Below, piece after piece: positions 53,880-63,599 of a stretch of 64,000 nt of DNA. A program made the position numbers and the translations under genes. The stretch spans positions 62,001-126,000 of the forward strand of contig JAPHRK010000009.1 of assembly GCA_026196105.1 (NCBI GenBank), in the 5' to 3' direction. The first letter of the stretch is position 1. Each line of letters opens with the position of its first letter. Under the pieces are notes generated by a model. It ran no database searches. It was not told the origin of the DNA and saw nothing but the letters and a program-made list of their open reading frames with translations. The stretch is from Rhodospirillales bacterium. GTDB taxonomy: Bacteria > Pseudomonadota > Alphaproteobacteria > Rhodospirillales > JAPHRK01.

Positions 53880-56279
53880 ATGCCGGGTAACCCCAAGTCT
53901 AAAAAAAGCTTAAAAACCAAAGCACAGCTCATAGCCGAGATCGAAGTTCTTGAAAACCGTGTTGCTTCTTTAGAAAAGAATGACGATCAGCAAGGGACTT
54001 TGCTTCAGCTTGCTGTTGAAAATTCCCAAGATATCCTTGCTATATTAGACTTCGATGGAACGTTAGAATTTACCTCTCCCTCCTTTGAGTCAATTCTAGG
54101 TTATAACCAAACCGAGTGTTTGGGGAAAACCTCTTTTGATGTGATCCATCCTGATGATCTTAATAAAATCAAATCTGATTTTGCGGAAGGGATAAATAGT
54201 CACAAGCCAATTTCTACAACTTACCGGGCTCGTCATAAAAAAGGTCACTGGGTTGAAGTGGAATCTTCAGCTACTGCTACAAAACTTCAGGATAAAATAA
54301 AGATCATCGTTAATACCCGTGATATTTCTGAAAGACTGAAGGCTGAGGAAAGTTTAAGGGAATCTGAGAACCGGTTAGCACGGATTTTTAACTTAACACC
54401 AAATTTGATGGCTATTTCAAATATTGATACAGGGGTGTATCTCGCTGTTAATGATGCCTGGCTGAAATTTTATGGATACAAGAGAGAAGAGGCCATTGGG
54501 AAAAGTTCTTTAAAACTTGGCAATTGGGAAACACTTGGTGATCGCGATGATTTTGTCAGAGAGTTAAAAGAAAATGGATGCGTTAAGGAACGTGAGGTTA
54601 GGGTAATTACAAAAGATAAGCGCCTTCATACTCTACTAACATTTGCAGAGACGATAAACTTTGATGGACGCCAAAGAATTCTAACAATTGCCCTGGATAT
54701 CACAGACCGTAAAAAACTAGAACAAGAGCTATATCAGGCGCGTGATAACCTAGAAGAAAGAGTTAAAGCTCGTACTCGTGCATTAGAGATAAGCGAGAAG
54801 CGCTTTAAGGATTTTTCTGAAGTTGGCTCTGACTGGATTTGGGAAACCGATAAGGACCATAAATTTATCTTTTTGTCAGGCCAGATCGAAGAAATTACTG
54901 AAAATAAACCTGAGTCAGTTTACGGTCAAAATAGGTTTGATAATCAACCACCTATAGAAATTGAGAATGAACCTGAGAAATGGGAGCAACATAGAGAAAC
55001 TCTTAGTGCTCATAAAAAATTTGAAAATTTTCAATATCGGTATCTAACTAAAAGTGGAAAAATCATCCATATCCGTGTCAATGGGAACCCTGTTTTTGAT
55101 AAGGAAAATAACTTTCTTGGGTATCGGGGGACTGGCAAAGAGGTAACCAAAGAAGTTGAGGCGATTGGTGCCTTAAAGGAAAATGAAGAACGCCTGAGAG
55201 GGATGCTCTCTCTTGCTCCAATTGGTGTCCTTATAACTCGTTTTGATGGGACAATCCTTTTTGGTAACGATGAGTTCTCCCGTCTTACAGGTAAGGCGGC
55301 AGGTGCCTCAATCCTTGATTCATGGGTCAACCTTGATGAGCGAGTAAGGTTTCTAGAAAAGTTTAAGAAGCAAGGTTATGTCAAAACAGAAGAATCACAA
55401 ATATTTGGGTCTGACGGCAAGCCGAAATGGATAATGCTTTCCTGGAATTCAATAATAATAGATTCCGAGGAATGTATTTTAGCATGGATCTACGATATTG
55501 ATACGATCAAGCGAACAGAAGCAGCTCTGCAAGAAGCAATATCATCTGCTGACCAAGCCAACGCAGCTAAATCAGATTTTTTAGCAAAAATGAGCCATGA
55601 GTTTCGAACACCAATGAACGCCATCATAGGTTTTTCTGATGCCATGCGCTGTGAAGTTTTTGGCCCTATAGGTAATGAAAAATATTCAAAGTACCCCATT
55701 CATATTTATGATTCTGGAAAGCATCTCCTTGAGTTGATCGATGATATTCTTGATCTTTCAAAAATTGAAGCTGGCAAAATGGTGATGAATTGGGAGAACG
55801 TAAACACTAAAATTCTTGTCGAGAATGTTTGCTCAACTGTTCAGCCATTAGCAGAAAAAAATAACAATTCGCTTGAACTGATCTGTCATGAAAATGTTGG
55901 CGCTATTATCACTGATTACAGGCGCCTTAACCAAATTTTGCTCAACCTGTTAGGAAACGCGTGCAAATTTACCAAGAAAGGCGAAATTTCTCTCACAGTT
56001 GAGCAAGAAGAATTTAAAGGCCACCCCCGCATGGTCTTTACAGTTAAAGATAATGGTGTTGGCATTGCTCCAGAGAATATGAAAAACCTCTTTCATGAAT
56101 TTACCCAAGGGGGGTTAAATTCAATTCAAGCAGCAGATGGCAGTGGCTTAGGCCTTGCGATTAGCCGTCGTTTTGCAGAATTAATGGGCGGGGATATTTC
56201 AGCCCAAAGCACATTGGATGTCGGATCAATATTTACTCTTCAAATCCCTATCAAAACCCAAGAAGAGAATGAAAAATAA
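53880..56279 (+). CDS. Soluble multi-PAS hybrid-less histidine kinase
   Basis: A 799-residue sensor kinase with no membrane helix. The order is a short coiled coil (about 15-40), PAS domains near residues 45-155, 165-280, 305-425 and 440-555, HisKA with the phospho-acceptor in KMSHEFRTPMNAIIGFSDAM (about 580), and HATPase with N-box LLNLLGNACKF, G1 VKDNGVGIA and G2 GSGLGLAISRRFAELMGG. There is no receiver domain and no response regulator gene nearby, so its partner is unknown. The PAS signals are cytosolic; no heme or flavin motif is visible. Confidence 0.9.
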   Translation: MPGNPKSKKSLKTKAQLIAEIEVLENRVASLEKNDDQQGTLLQLAVENSQDILAILDFDGTLEFTSPSFESILGYNQTECLGKTSFDVIHPDDLNKIKSDFAEGINSHKPISTTYRARHKKGHWVEVESSATATKLQDKIKIIVNTRDISERLKAEESLRESENRLARIFNLTPNLMAISNIDTGVYLAVNDAWLKFYGYKREEAIGKSSLKLGNWETLGDRDDFVRELKENGCVKEREVRVITKDKRLHTLLTFAETINFDGRQRILTIALDITDRKKLEQELYQARDNLEERVKARTRALEISEKRFKDFSEVGSDWIWETDKDHKFIFLSGQIEEITENKPESVYGQNRFDNQPPIEIENEPEKWEQHRETLSAHKKFENFQYRYLTKSGKIIHIRVNGNPVFDKENNFLGYRGTGKEVTKEVEAIGALKENEERLRGMLSLAPIGVLITRFDGTILFGNDEFSRLTGKAAGASILDSWVNLDERVRFLEKFKKQGYVKTEESQIFGSDGKPKWIMLSWNSIIIDSEECILAWIYDIDTIKRTEAALQEAISSADQANAAKSDFLAKMSHEFRTPMNAIIGFSDAMRCEVFGPIGNEKYSKYPIHIYDSGKHLLELIDDILDLSKIEAGKMVMNWENVNTKILVENVCSTVQPLAEKNNNSLELICHENVGAIITDYRRLNQILLNLLGNACKFTKKGEISLTVEQEEFKGHPRMVFTVKDNGVGIAPENMKNLFHEFTQGGLNSIQAADGSGLGLAISRRFAELMGGDISAQSTLDVGSIFTLQIPIKTQEENEK

Positions 56280-56554
56280 GGAAGCCCCTGGCATTATCAG
56301 GGCATCTCCAGCCAACTGACGCCTCGCTTTTTCAATCACGGCATTTGCAACTAGTTGTTCTCTGGATTGCCTAATAACCCGAGTGCCTGCCCCATTTATG
56401 GATCGTGGCGGCCAGAAAAATACTCAGTTATGTGGGGAGATAAATTCAACCTATTGCCGTTTTCCTGTAATACCCTCCCTCGCATCCGGCGTTACTTCTC
56501 CCCTGTTGGGCGCTCTCTGAACTATCTTTTTCCTAACAGAGAAATTTTATAACT

Positions 56555-56569
56555 AACATACCGTATGTT
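56555..56569. promoter_or_regulatory. Short perfect palindrome, possible operator
   Basis: AACATAC, one C, GTATGTT: 7-base arms in AT-rich DNA, about 280 bases before the GMC gene. Size suits a small dimeric repressor, but no cognate regulator is adjacent. Confidence 0.35.
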
Positions 56570-56753
56570 TTTTCAAATACTGCCAATGAAGAATAGCTCT
56601 TTGGCCTCAAAGTAAATTTCTAATTATCAGAGAAAAATAATTATAAATTCATAATAAAGTAGAAAAAAACATACATAAGATTGCAAAAAAATAAAAAAAG
56701 CAATAAAAGGTAGTGGTGTAGTATTTTCTTCAAGAGCAATAAGTGGCGTTCGA

Positions 56754-56790
56754 AAATGCAGGTGGCTTGAGAGTAAAGCACCTTGCATTT
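56754..56790 (+). promoter_or_regulatory. Leader hairpin before the GMC oxidoreductase gene
   Basis: AAATGCAGGTGGCTT and AAGCACCTTGCATTT pair over 14 positions with one bulge on each side, about 55 bases upstream of the start codon. No strong T-run. Confidence 0.45.
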
Positions 56791-56845
56791 GTTTAAATAC
56801 AACGCAGCGTATCTATTGCGTGATTAATCAGAGAAGGGGCCAAAA

Positions 56846-58360
56846 ATGAATACTAAATCATATAATTACATCGTTATCGGCGGCGGTTCTGCAGGCTCAA
56901 TAGCCGCCGCAGAATTGGCGAAAAATACGGATGTAGCTGTATTGCTTATTGATGCGGGTACCTCACCTGACGATATTGCAGATGTTTGGGACCCTTATGA
57001 TAACAACAACCTATATGGAATGAAGGATATTTGGTGGCGGGGTTATAAAACGCCGAAATATTCTGGATCATCTACTATGGTAGGTGTCCCGAGATCGAAG
57101 CTTTTTGGCGGGTGTACCGCTGTAAATGATATGGTTTTTACGCGCGGTGCCCCGGCTGATTTTGACCTATGGGTTAACGTATACGGCTGTACCGGATGGA
57201 GCTACAATGATGTTGCCAGTGCTTTTGATCGTATACAGGAGGGCCTCGCTCCTACGACCGGGCCCAAAGATGAATTTGGTGCAGCCTTTGTTACAGCCTG
57301 TGAAGATATGGGTCTCAAATTTGTACCCGACTATAATGCGGGTCTTCCTTTAGATGGCGTGAGTCCATTGTGCTCAACCATTTCGAGTAGCACTGTCCGA
57401 GAAACAAGCTATCGCACTTATACTGACGATGGTAATGAATCTAATCTGACATTTGTTGGCGGTGCGTTAGTTAACAAAATTATTTTTAAAAATGACTGCG
57501 CTGTTGGCGTTGAATATTCAGTTGGTGACGCCATTTATGAAGTATATTGCAACGGCGAAATTATTCTCTCGGCAGGTGCGATAAACTCACCTAAAATTTT
57601 AATGCTCTCTGGTATTGGTGAAAAAGCGCAATTAGATAAGTTTGGTATACCCGTAATCGTTGACTCGCCGTCCGTTGGGAAAAATTTGCAAGACGCAATT
57701 ATATTTTCTTTAAATTGGTCGACTTCCAGCCCTCTTAACGTTCCCCCAGACGCACCAAACGGCAATCGTCGAAATGAAGGCTATGCAATCACCTGGACAA
57801 ACCTGAATGACGAACAACAACCTCAAACATGTATTGAGATGATGCCGGGTCTGTACGAGCCGCACCAATCACATAGCACTTTGGTTAATAATTATAGTAT
57901 TACTGGTGGCGCTATGCGTTTAAAAAGTCGGGGATGGGTTAATTTGGCTTCTGCGGACCCCACTGTTCCTCCTGAAATTAATATAAATCTTTTTGAAAAC
58001 CCCGATGATATGGAATTGGCGTTTGAATCATTTGAGATTGCAAGGTCCATTGGTAATTCTCAGGCCTTATCGAGCTTGAGAAAGGAGGAAACTACACCGG
58101 GAAGTTCGATATCTACACCTGAGCAAATAAAGAAATGGCTTCTTGAGAATAGCATGTCATACAGTCACCCATCCTGTACTTGTAAAATGGGGCCGAGTGG
58201 TACGGACTCTGTTGTTGATTGCACCCTAAAGGTCTATGGCGTTAAAAATCTCCGTGTTGCAGATACTTCAATCATGCCGGAAATCACTTCCGGACACACA
58301 CAAGCGCCAGCATTTATGATCGGCCAAAGGGTTGCCGATTTCATCATTGCAGGGGAGTAA
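56846..58360 (+). CDS. GMC family FAD oxidoreductase
   Basis: A 504-residue flavoprotein of the glucose-methanol-choline family, oxidising an alcohol or related group. FAD binding is seen at YIVIGGGSAGSIAAAELA, GGCTAVNDMVFTRGAP is the first GMC signature and GEIILSAGAINSPKILMLSG the second. The active-site region has SHPSCTCKMGP and TSGHTQAPAFMIGQR; the latter carries His where many relatives have Asn. No signal peptide. The ATG follows AGAAGGGG. A secreted phosphatase gene follows after 4 bases, so the two are probably one operon. Substrate unknown. Confidence 0.87.
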   Translation: MNTKSYNYIVIGGGSAGSIAAAELAKNTDVAVLLIDAGTSPDDIADVWDPYDNNNLYGMKDIWWRGYKTPKYSGSSTMVGVPRSKLFGGCTAVNDMVFTRGAPADFDLWVNVYGCTGWSYNDVASAFDRIQEGLAPTTGPKDEFGAAFVTACEDMGLKFVPDYNAGLPLDGVSPLCSTISSSTVRETSYRTYTDDGNESNLTFVGGALVNKIIFKNDCAVGVEYSVGDAIYEVYCNGEIILSAGAINSPKILMLSGIGEKAQLDKFGIPVIVDSPSVGKNLQDAIIFSLNWSTSSPLNVPPDAPNGNRRNEGYAITWTNLNDEQQPQTCIEMMPGLYEPHQSHSTLVNNYSITGGAMRLKSRGWVNLASADPTVPPEININLFENPDDMELAFESFEIARSIGNSQALSSLRKEETTPGSSISTPEQIKKWLLENSMSYSHPSCTCKMGPSGTDSVVDCTLKVYGVKNLRVADTSIMPEITSGHTQAPAFMIGQRVADFIIAGE

Positions 58361-58364
58361 TGAC

Positions 58365-59354
58365 ATGAAAAAAACCCGACCATTGGTCATGTTGCTAAGC
58401 CTTGGCTTGTTCTGTTCAAGTATTGCTGTTCCAATTGCTTCAGCAGCAGAAGACCCTCTTTCTTTTTGGAATGATACAGATAACAAAACGTCGATAGTCA
58501 ATTTTGTTCAGAAAGTTAATAAGAAAAATATACCAATAAAAGATCGAATTGCGACGTTTGATTTTGACGGTACTATCGGCGTTGAAAAACCCACCTATAT
58601 GGAAGTTATCGTGTCGTCTAAAAAGATGTGCGACATCGCAAAAGAAAATAAAAATTTAAGAGACAAACAACCCTATAAAGCGGCATGCGCTAAAAACTGG
58701 GAACTTATAAACAGTAATTTTGATTACACTATTCAAATCATATTGGATGCGTTCGATGGTCAGACACTAACCAGCTATCAAATCTTTGCCGAGAATTTTT
58801 TGTCTACAACGAATGATCCAACCTGGAAGCAGCCTTATAAAAAACTTGTTTACGCACCCATGGTTCAGCTGGTTCATTATTTACTGAAGAACCAATTCAC
58901 AATCTATGTTGTTTCAGGGTCACAAACAGCCTTTTTGCGCGTTATGGCTGAAGGCTCTGAACTCTCCCTTGGGTCAAACAAGGTTATCGGTTCAACAATT
59001 AAGTTTTCTTATAAGCAGGGAGACACGGGTGGGGCTGAATTTATTAGAGATAATAGCTATATGACCCCTCAATCAGGCGGGAATGGTAAACCTGAACTCA
59101 TTAAAGAAGTAATAGGCAAAATGCCCATTTTTTCAGCCGGGAATACGATGGGAGATTTTGAAATGCTCTTAAGTACAACCCAAAAAAATAATACAGCGCT
59201 GACAGGGTTTAGTCTGATTGTTAATCACGACGATGCAAAAAGGGAATATAAATACGCAGATGAAAACCTTCTCAAACAAGCTAAAAAATATAAGTGGGCA
59301 ATTGTTAGTATGAAAAAGGATTTCAAAGAAATATTCCCTTTTAAGAAACAATGA
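58365..59354 (+). CDS. Secreted HAD-superfamily phosphatase
   Basis: A 329-residue HAD-type hydrolase with a signal peptide (PLVMLLSLGLFCSSIAV, cleavage near ASA-AE). Motif I is FDFDGTIG, motif II VVSGSQTAF, and motif IV GNTMGDFEM, the phosphoserine-phosphatase-like layout. It should work in the periplasm. ATG 58365 has AGGGGAG upstream and starts the signal peptide. It lies directly behind the GMC gene; a joint pathway is possible but unproven. Confidence 0.82.
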   Translation: MKKTRPLVMLLSLGLFCSSIAVPIASAAEDPLSFWNDTDNKTSIVNFVQKVNKKNIPIKDRIATFDFDGTIGVEKPTYMEVIVSSKKMCDIAKENKNLRDKQPYKAACAKNWELINSNFDYTIQIILDAFDGQTLTSYQIFAENFLSTTNDPTWKQPYKKLVYAPMVQLVHYLLKNQFTIYVVSGSQTAFLRVMAEGSELSLGSNKVIGSTIKFSYKQGDTGGAEFIRDNSYMTPQSGGNGKPELIKEVIGKMPIFSAGNTMGDFEMLLSTTQKNNTALTGFSLIVNHDDAKREYKYADENLLKQAKKYKWAIVSMKKDFKEIFPFKKQ

Positions 59355-59388
59355 TCAATCTTGCTGAAGATAGCCTTTCCATGCCAGT

Positions 59389-60702
59389 TCAACAGGCTGC
59401 TTGAAAAGGCTCTGTTTTTTCAAAAGGAAATGGGGCGTTATCATATGGTTGGAGTTCATCTATCCAGGCTGCGCTGTCTGAGTATTTTGCGGCAAAAGGT
59501 GTTTGGGTAAGATTGCTTTCACGAGCCTGGAGCATTTTTAGTATGAACATCTTTTCACCTTTTTGCTCCAGAACACCTTCCACTTGGATTTTACCTGCCT
59601 TAGTGGACATTACCGGGCCTCTAGCGGAACGGGCCAAACCTGAGACACGCTGATAAGCTCGGCGGTAAATTTCGTGGGCTTCAGCCAATGGGATGCGGAA
59701 ATATGCACTGGGGCCAGTATCGCGCTCTACAAACATATAGTAGGGGATCATGTTCAGTTTGACAGACTCTTCCCACAGACGTTCCCAAATGTCAGGGCTA
59801 TTGTTGATATGTCGCAGTAATGGTCCTTGGGTTCGGATAATTGCCCCAGTCGAGCAAACGGCCTGGATAGCCTTCTCGACAGGTTGGGGCATTAGTTCTC
59901 GCCAGTGATTCAGGTGTGCCATAAAGGATAAATGTCGGCCTGAATTTACTATCTTTTCAAATAGATGTAGCATTTGCCCAGCATCTCTGTCTGTGGTGAA
60001 ACGGTTTGGCCAATAGGTCAGTGATTTGGAGCCGATCCGAATATTCTTAACAGTAGGTATTTCAAGCAGGGGCGTTAAATATCGAGCCAGAGCTTTTGCC
60101 TTCATGATCATAGGGTCGCCGCCCGTAATCAAAATATCGCTGATCTCTGGATGAGTTTTGAGGTAGTCCGCTAATCTATCGGCTTCTTTTGCTTGAATTT
60201 TTAATGATGGGTCAGAAATAAACTGGGGCCAGCGGAAACAAAAGCTGCAATAGGCGTGGCAGGATTGTCCTGCACATGGGAAGAGTAGGGCGGTCTGTTC
60301 GTATTTGTGTTGGACTCCATCAAGATACTCGCCATTCAGAAGGGGGATGTTTTGGGTTGTTTGACTAGCAGGATGCGGATTGAGTGCTGACCGTATATCC
60401 TTGACAGCCTCAGTTAAACTTTTGTTTCCCGCTGCTCTAGCTGTGTTGATTTTATGAAATTGCTCTTGCGTCAGCATACCTTTCTGGGGAAAGAGAAGTT
60501 TAAACATGGGATCGTCTTGCCACTGGCTCCAGTCGATTAAGTTTTCAAGAACGTAGTCATTTACTCGGAAGGGTAAGACTTCAACGGTATTTTCAAAGGT
60601 TTTGTGATAATTTTGATCGAGATGTTTCCAATACTTTGTGTCTTTGAATTGAGCCGGTGTGTAAGCTCGAAATTTTGTCGGTATAGCCCTGTCCTGTGAC
60701 AT
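59389..60702 (-). CDS. Lysine-2,3-aminomutase-like radical SAM protein
   Basis: A 437-residue radical SAM/PLP protein of the KamA family. The SAM cluster motif is CHAYCSFC (C148, C152, C155), and ILITGGDPMIMKAKAL is the following conserved strand. In lysine 2,3-aminomutase, the PLP lysine lies in VDAPGGGGK, whose Asp binds the substrate amino group. Here the matching stretch is PVMSTKAGK, keeping the lysine (K371) but with Val at the Asp position. The substrate is therefore probably not lysine bound in the usual way. It follows the class III aminotransferase gene by 29 bases on the same strand. Confidence 0.82.
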   Translation of the reverse strand: MSQDRAIPTKFRAYTPAQFKDTKYWKHLDQNYHKTFENTVEVLPFRVNDYVLENLIDWSQWQDDPMFKLLFPQKGMLTQEQFHKINTARAAGNKSLTEAVKDIRSALNPHPASQTTQNIPLLNGEYLDGVQHKYEQTALLFPCAGQSCHAYCSFCFRWPQFISDPSLKIQAKEADRLADYLKTHPEISDILITGGDPMIMKAKALARYLTPLLEIPTVKNIRIGSKSLTYWPNRFTTDRDAGQMLHLFEKIVNSGRHLSFMAHLNHWRELMPQPVEKAIQAVCSTGAIIRTQGPLLRHINNSPDIWERLWEESVKLNMIPYYMFVERDTGPSAYFRIPLAEAHEIYRRAYQRVSGLARSARGPVMSTKAGKIQVEGVLEQKGEKMFILKMLQARESNLTQTPFAAKYSDSAAWIDELQPYDNAPFPFEKTEPFQAAC

Positions 60703-60731
60703 ATTTTTTTACCCCTGCTTGTAATCCATTT

Positions 60732-62120
60732 TCAAATTATCCCATTTGCTATCAATTGATTTTGGAAAGCGATAATTGAAGCCTCTGTACGGCGTAGTAG
60801 TTCACTGCATTCTTCTTTAGTGATGTTCAAGGGTGGGGCCACCATAAACCAGTGTCCGAACCGATTGCCGGTTATGGGTCGAGCGTAAAGCATGACACCA
60901 CACTTGAGGCCGTGTTTTCGAATTGAGTCTGTCGGAGAGCAGGAGTCGGGTAATGATTTTTTTGTTTTTTTATCAGAGACCATTTCTACGGCGAGTAACA
61001 ACCCCTTTCCACGAATGTCCCCGATGATCTGGTTGCGTTCTTTGATCGCCTCTAGTTCCGCCCGCAGCATATTGCCCACATCGCCCACGCGCTCTGAGAT
61101 GTTTTGGCGCTCAAATTCATCCAGGACAGCGAGTCCGACGGCGCATGAAACAGGATTGGCGTTATAGGAGTAGCTAAATTCGCATCCTGTAAGGTTGGCG
61201 AGTTTATCGACCATTGCGGCTGGAGCGAACATAGCCCCCAAGGGGCTGTACCCAGCCCCCAATCCCTTCGCTTTGACAATAATATCCGGCAACGCATCGG
61301 GCCAATGGTGAGCGGTTATAAATTTGCCGCTACGACCTGCTCCACAGAGGATTTCATCAAATACCAAATAAACCCCATAGCGGGTACATATATTTCGTAT
61401 ATCTCTAAAATACTGATCTGGTGGCACGATTGCGCCTGTTGAGAGCCCGCCGATGGGTTCGATAATGAACGCCAAGACGTTTTCGGGACCAAGCTCTTGA
61501 ATTTTTATTTCTAGTGCTTCTGCGCTTTTGGCGGCATAACTTTCAGGAGAATGCCCCTTGGGTAAGCGATAACTGAAAGGGGCGGGAATTGTTTCAGATG
61601 TAATGGCAAAACCATCAAAAAAAGGTGCCAAATCCTCATTACCACCAACTGCAAGGCTCCCTATTGTTGCGCCGTGGTAAGATGGCATTAAGGATATAAC
61701 ATGACGACGTTTTTCTTGACCCGTTGCAATTGAAAATTGACGAAGAAATTTAAGAGCATTGTCGACGACCTCACTGCCTCCAGAGGCAAAGTGTACACGC
61801 TCAAAACCGGGGCCGGCCAAAGTTGCTAAGCGTTCAGCATATTCAAGGTTGGGTCTAGACCTGGCTACGCGAGTATAGGCATAATCCAACTTGTTGGCCT
61901 GCTCTGTCATCGCGCTGATGATGCGTTTGTTGCCGTGTCCCAAAGCACTAACCATGGGACCTGAAGATGCATCTATATACTCCTTGCCGTCTTCGTCCCA
62001 CATATAAATTCCGGCAGCGTGATCCATCATGGGCAAGGGCACGATCATCGAGTTTGCGTAATAAACGTCCTGTGTTCCGCCAACATTAGTTTCTATTGGG
62101 GGGGGGCATGCTTTGTTCAT
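60732..62120 (-). CDS. Class III aminotransferase
   Basis: A 462-residue PLP-dependent aminotransferase of the omega/BioA type. GHGNKRIISAMTEQANKLDY is the substrate-side opening, YLVFDEILCGAGRSGKF the cofactor ring contact (Asp), and IIVKAKGLGAGYSPLGAMF holds the PLP lysine. Co-encoded with the KamA-like enzyme, so both may act on one amino acid (a beta-amino acid is a guess). ATG 62120 follows AAAGCCATT; the upstream 700 bases are gene-free. Confidence 0.85.
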   Translation of the reverse strand: MNKACPPPIETNVGGTQDVYYANSMIVPLPMMDHAAGIYMWDEDGKEYIDASSGPMVSALGHGNKRIISAMTEQANKLDYAYTRVARSRPNLEYAERLATLAGPGFERVHFASGGSEVVDNALKFLRQFSIATGQEKRRHVISLMPSYHGATIGSLAVGGNEDLAPFFDGFAITSETIPAPFSYRLPKGHSPESYAAKSAEALEIKIQELGPENVLAFIIEPIGGLSTGAIVPPDQYFRDIRNICTRYGVYLVFDEILCGAGRSGKFITAHHWPDALPDIIVKAKGLGAGYSPLGAMFAPAAMVDKLANLTGCEFSYSYNANPVSCAVGLAVLDEFERQNISERVGDVGNMLRAELEAIKERNQIIGDIRGKGLLLAVEMVSDKKTKKSLPDSCSPTDSIRKHGLKCGVMLYARPITGNRFGHWFMVAPPLNITKEECSELLRRTEASIIAFQNQLIANGII

Positions 62121-62827
62121 AATGGCTTTTCCGCTCCACCGTAAATATGACCAAAAAACGCTCTATTGAATCATAGACTTGTCTGTTTGATTGGTTCAGG
62201 GAAGGTGATTTAAAAAAGACAATTATAGCGAGTATACCTGTGAGTCGTTAGTTTTTTTTAAAAAAAACTTAAAGTAGAAAAAAATAGATGCGCTAGTAGG
62301 TTCGTTTCTTTCAATAATACTATAAAAACGAGTAAAACTATTATTTAAAATTTTCACATAAATTAAATTGAATTAATAATTACTTTTTTGATTTTACTAA
62401 AACATAACTCTTGGTTTTGTAATGGTAAAATATATACGCCTAATGAGAGTTCTATGCGAGTATAATTTTATATTTAAATATTTATTTTCATAATTATAGA
62501 TTCAGTTAAATTACGTCGCGTAACAAAAGAGATTTTTGGTGAATTATTATTTTAATGACACAAGTTGCGGCAGAGAATCTTTATTTTGAACTATTCTATT
62601 TTTCTGTGAATTGGTTTTTGCTGGTAAATGTTCTTTTGAATCATTTTAAGAGTCTCTGACACGTATTGATAGAAAATAATAAATTATATCATAACGGGAA
62701 AATAATAATTTTTATATCTAAACCGCTTGCTTAAATACAACTAATGGGGATAGGCTTTGTATGTTGATGTTAATTATTAGTGAAGCAGTAAACCAAAATG
62801 TTGTCCTGAGTAAATGGAGGTAGACCC
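62121..62827. other. AT-rich gene-free stretch of 707 bp
   Basis: Separates divergent transcription units (aminotransferase and the unknown protein at 62828). Very AT-rich, with many short TTTAAA/TAAATT runs and no coding frame of note. It must carry promoters for both sides. I see no clear dyad larger than six bases. Such long AT-rich spacers are typical of silenced or recently acquired loci. Confidence 0.5.
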
Positions 62828-63262
62828 ATGAATTTCGATAAATTCGCAGCCAGTTTTCAGAACCCACAAGATAAAGGCGGTGATGAAATCCAAGAAAATC
62901 AAGAAGAACAAGAGGACGTGGTTCTTATTGGTACAGTTGAGTCGATCAAAGGCGATTCTTGCTGCATCGGAATTAACGGGATGCTGTATGAAATCGCATC
63001 AAGTGATGTGGTTGATATTGACGAAGGTTTCCAAAAAAACACGTCAGATCAAGATGCCGCCGATAGCGGTGAAGCCAAGGGAAGTGCAAAAGCTAAAGGT
63101 AGTGCTAAAGGCAAAACTGACTCAGATAAAACCGGTCCACGCATGGCGTTGATTACCGTAAAGGGTAATAGCGTATTGCACCAACGTGTCCCCGTTCCTG
63201 CACCGTTACTCGCCTCCATGGGTACATGGATGGAAGTTCTTCCGGCTGTCGAAGCTGCCTAA
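62828..63262 (+). CDS. Unknown protein with Lys/Ala/Gly linker
   Basis: A 144-residue soluble protein. An acidic N-terminus (EIQENQEEQEDV) is followed by a small beta domain (VVLIGTVESIKGDSCCIGI), then a low-complexity linker with repeated GSAKAKGSAKGK, then a second beta segment (RMALITVKGNSVLHQRVPVP). The ribosome site GGAGG is 8 bases before ATG 62828. Not recognised. It heads a plus-strand set with an acyl carrier protein and an acyl-activating ligase. Confidence 0.7.
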   Translation: MNFDKFAASFQNPQDKGGDEIQENQEEQEDVVLIGTVESIKGDSCCIGINGMLYEIASSDVVDIDEGFQKNTSDQDAADSGEAKGSAKAKGSAKGKTDSDKTGPRMALITVKGNSVLHQRVPVPAPLLASMGTWMEVLPAVEAA

Positions 63263-63335
63263 AAAGGTGTGCAGGCAGACTGCAGCAAAATTATGAGTAG
63301 TTAAAATATTCAATTAATTGAAGTGGGTACGCTGC

Positions 63336-63599
63336 ATGGAAATTCGAAGCGCGATAGCAGGTTATATCGAAGAGGTCTCCAATGAGCAGGGCTTTGATCA
63401 TTCGGCCAACCTTTTCGAATGTGGTCTGTTGACATCGTTAGATGTCCTCTCTCTCGTTGTATTTATTGAGGATACTTTCACCTTGGAAATTTCCGGTGAC
63501 GACGTGGATATGGAGAGTTTTGGGACGGTTGATGGTCTTGTTGCCATGGTTGACGCAAATATAAACTCAGAGAAGGTGCATAATGCTGTTGATCCATGA
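63336..63599 (+). CDS. Acyl carrier protein
   Basis: An 87-residue carrier protein. FECGLLTSLDVLSLVVFIED matches the phosphopantetheine site, with the attachment Ser in TSLD (the usual form is DSLD). ATG 63336 is preferred; an in-frame ATG at 63318 would add six residues. It overlaps the start of the ligase gene by 17 bases, implying coupled translation and joint function in loading an acyl or aminoacyl group. Confidence 0.85.
   Translation: MEIRSAIAGYIEEVSNEQGFDHSANLFECGLLTSLDVLSLVVFIEDTFTLEISGDDVDMESFGTVDGLVAMVDANINSEKVHNAVDP

Larger units (their letters stand above)
56280..56845. other. Gene-free 566 bp
   Basis: A mixed stretch. The first 280 bases have moderate GC and hold a 65-codon frame (56355-56552) without ribosome site or family resemblance, possibly a decayed gene. 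The palindrome AACATAC-C-GTATGTT is at 56555-56569. The rest is very AT-rich, ending in a hairpin at 56754-56790 in the leader of the GMC gene. Confidence 0.5.

Noticed and set aside
56355..56552. A 65-codon frame after the histidine kinase.
   Set aside because: No start signal or recognisable domain. It could be a decayed gene fragment, but nothing allows an assignment.
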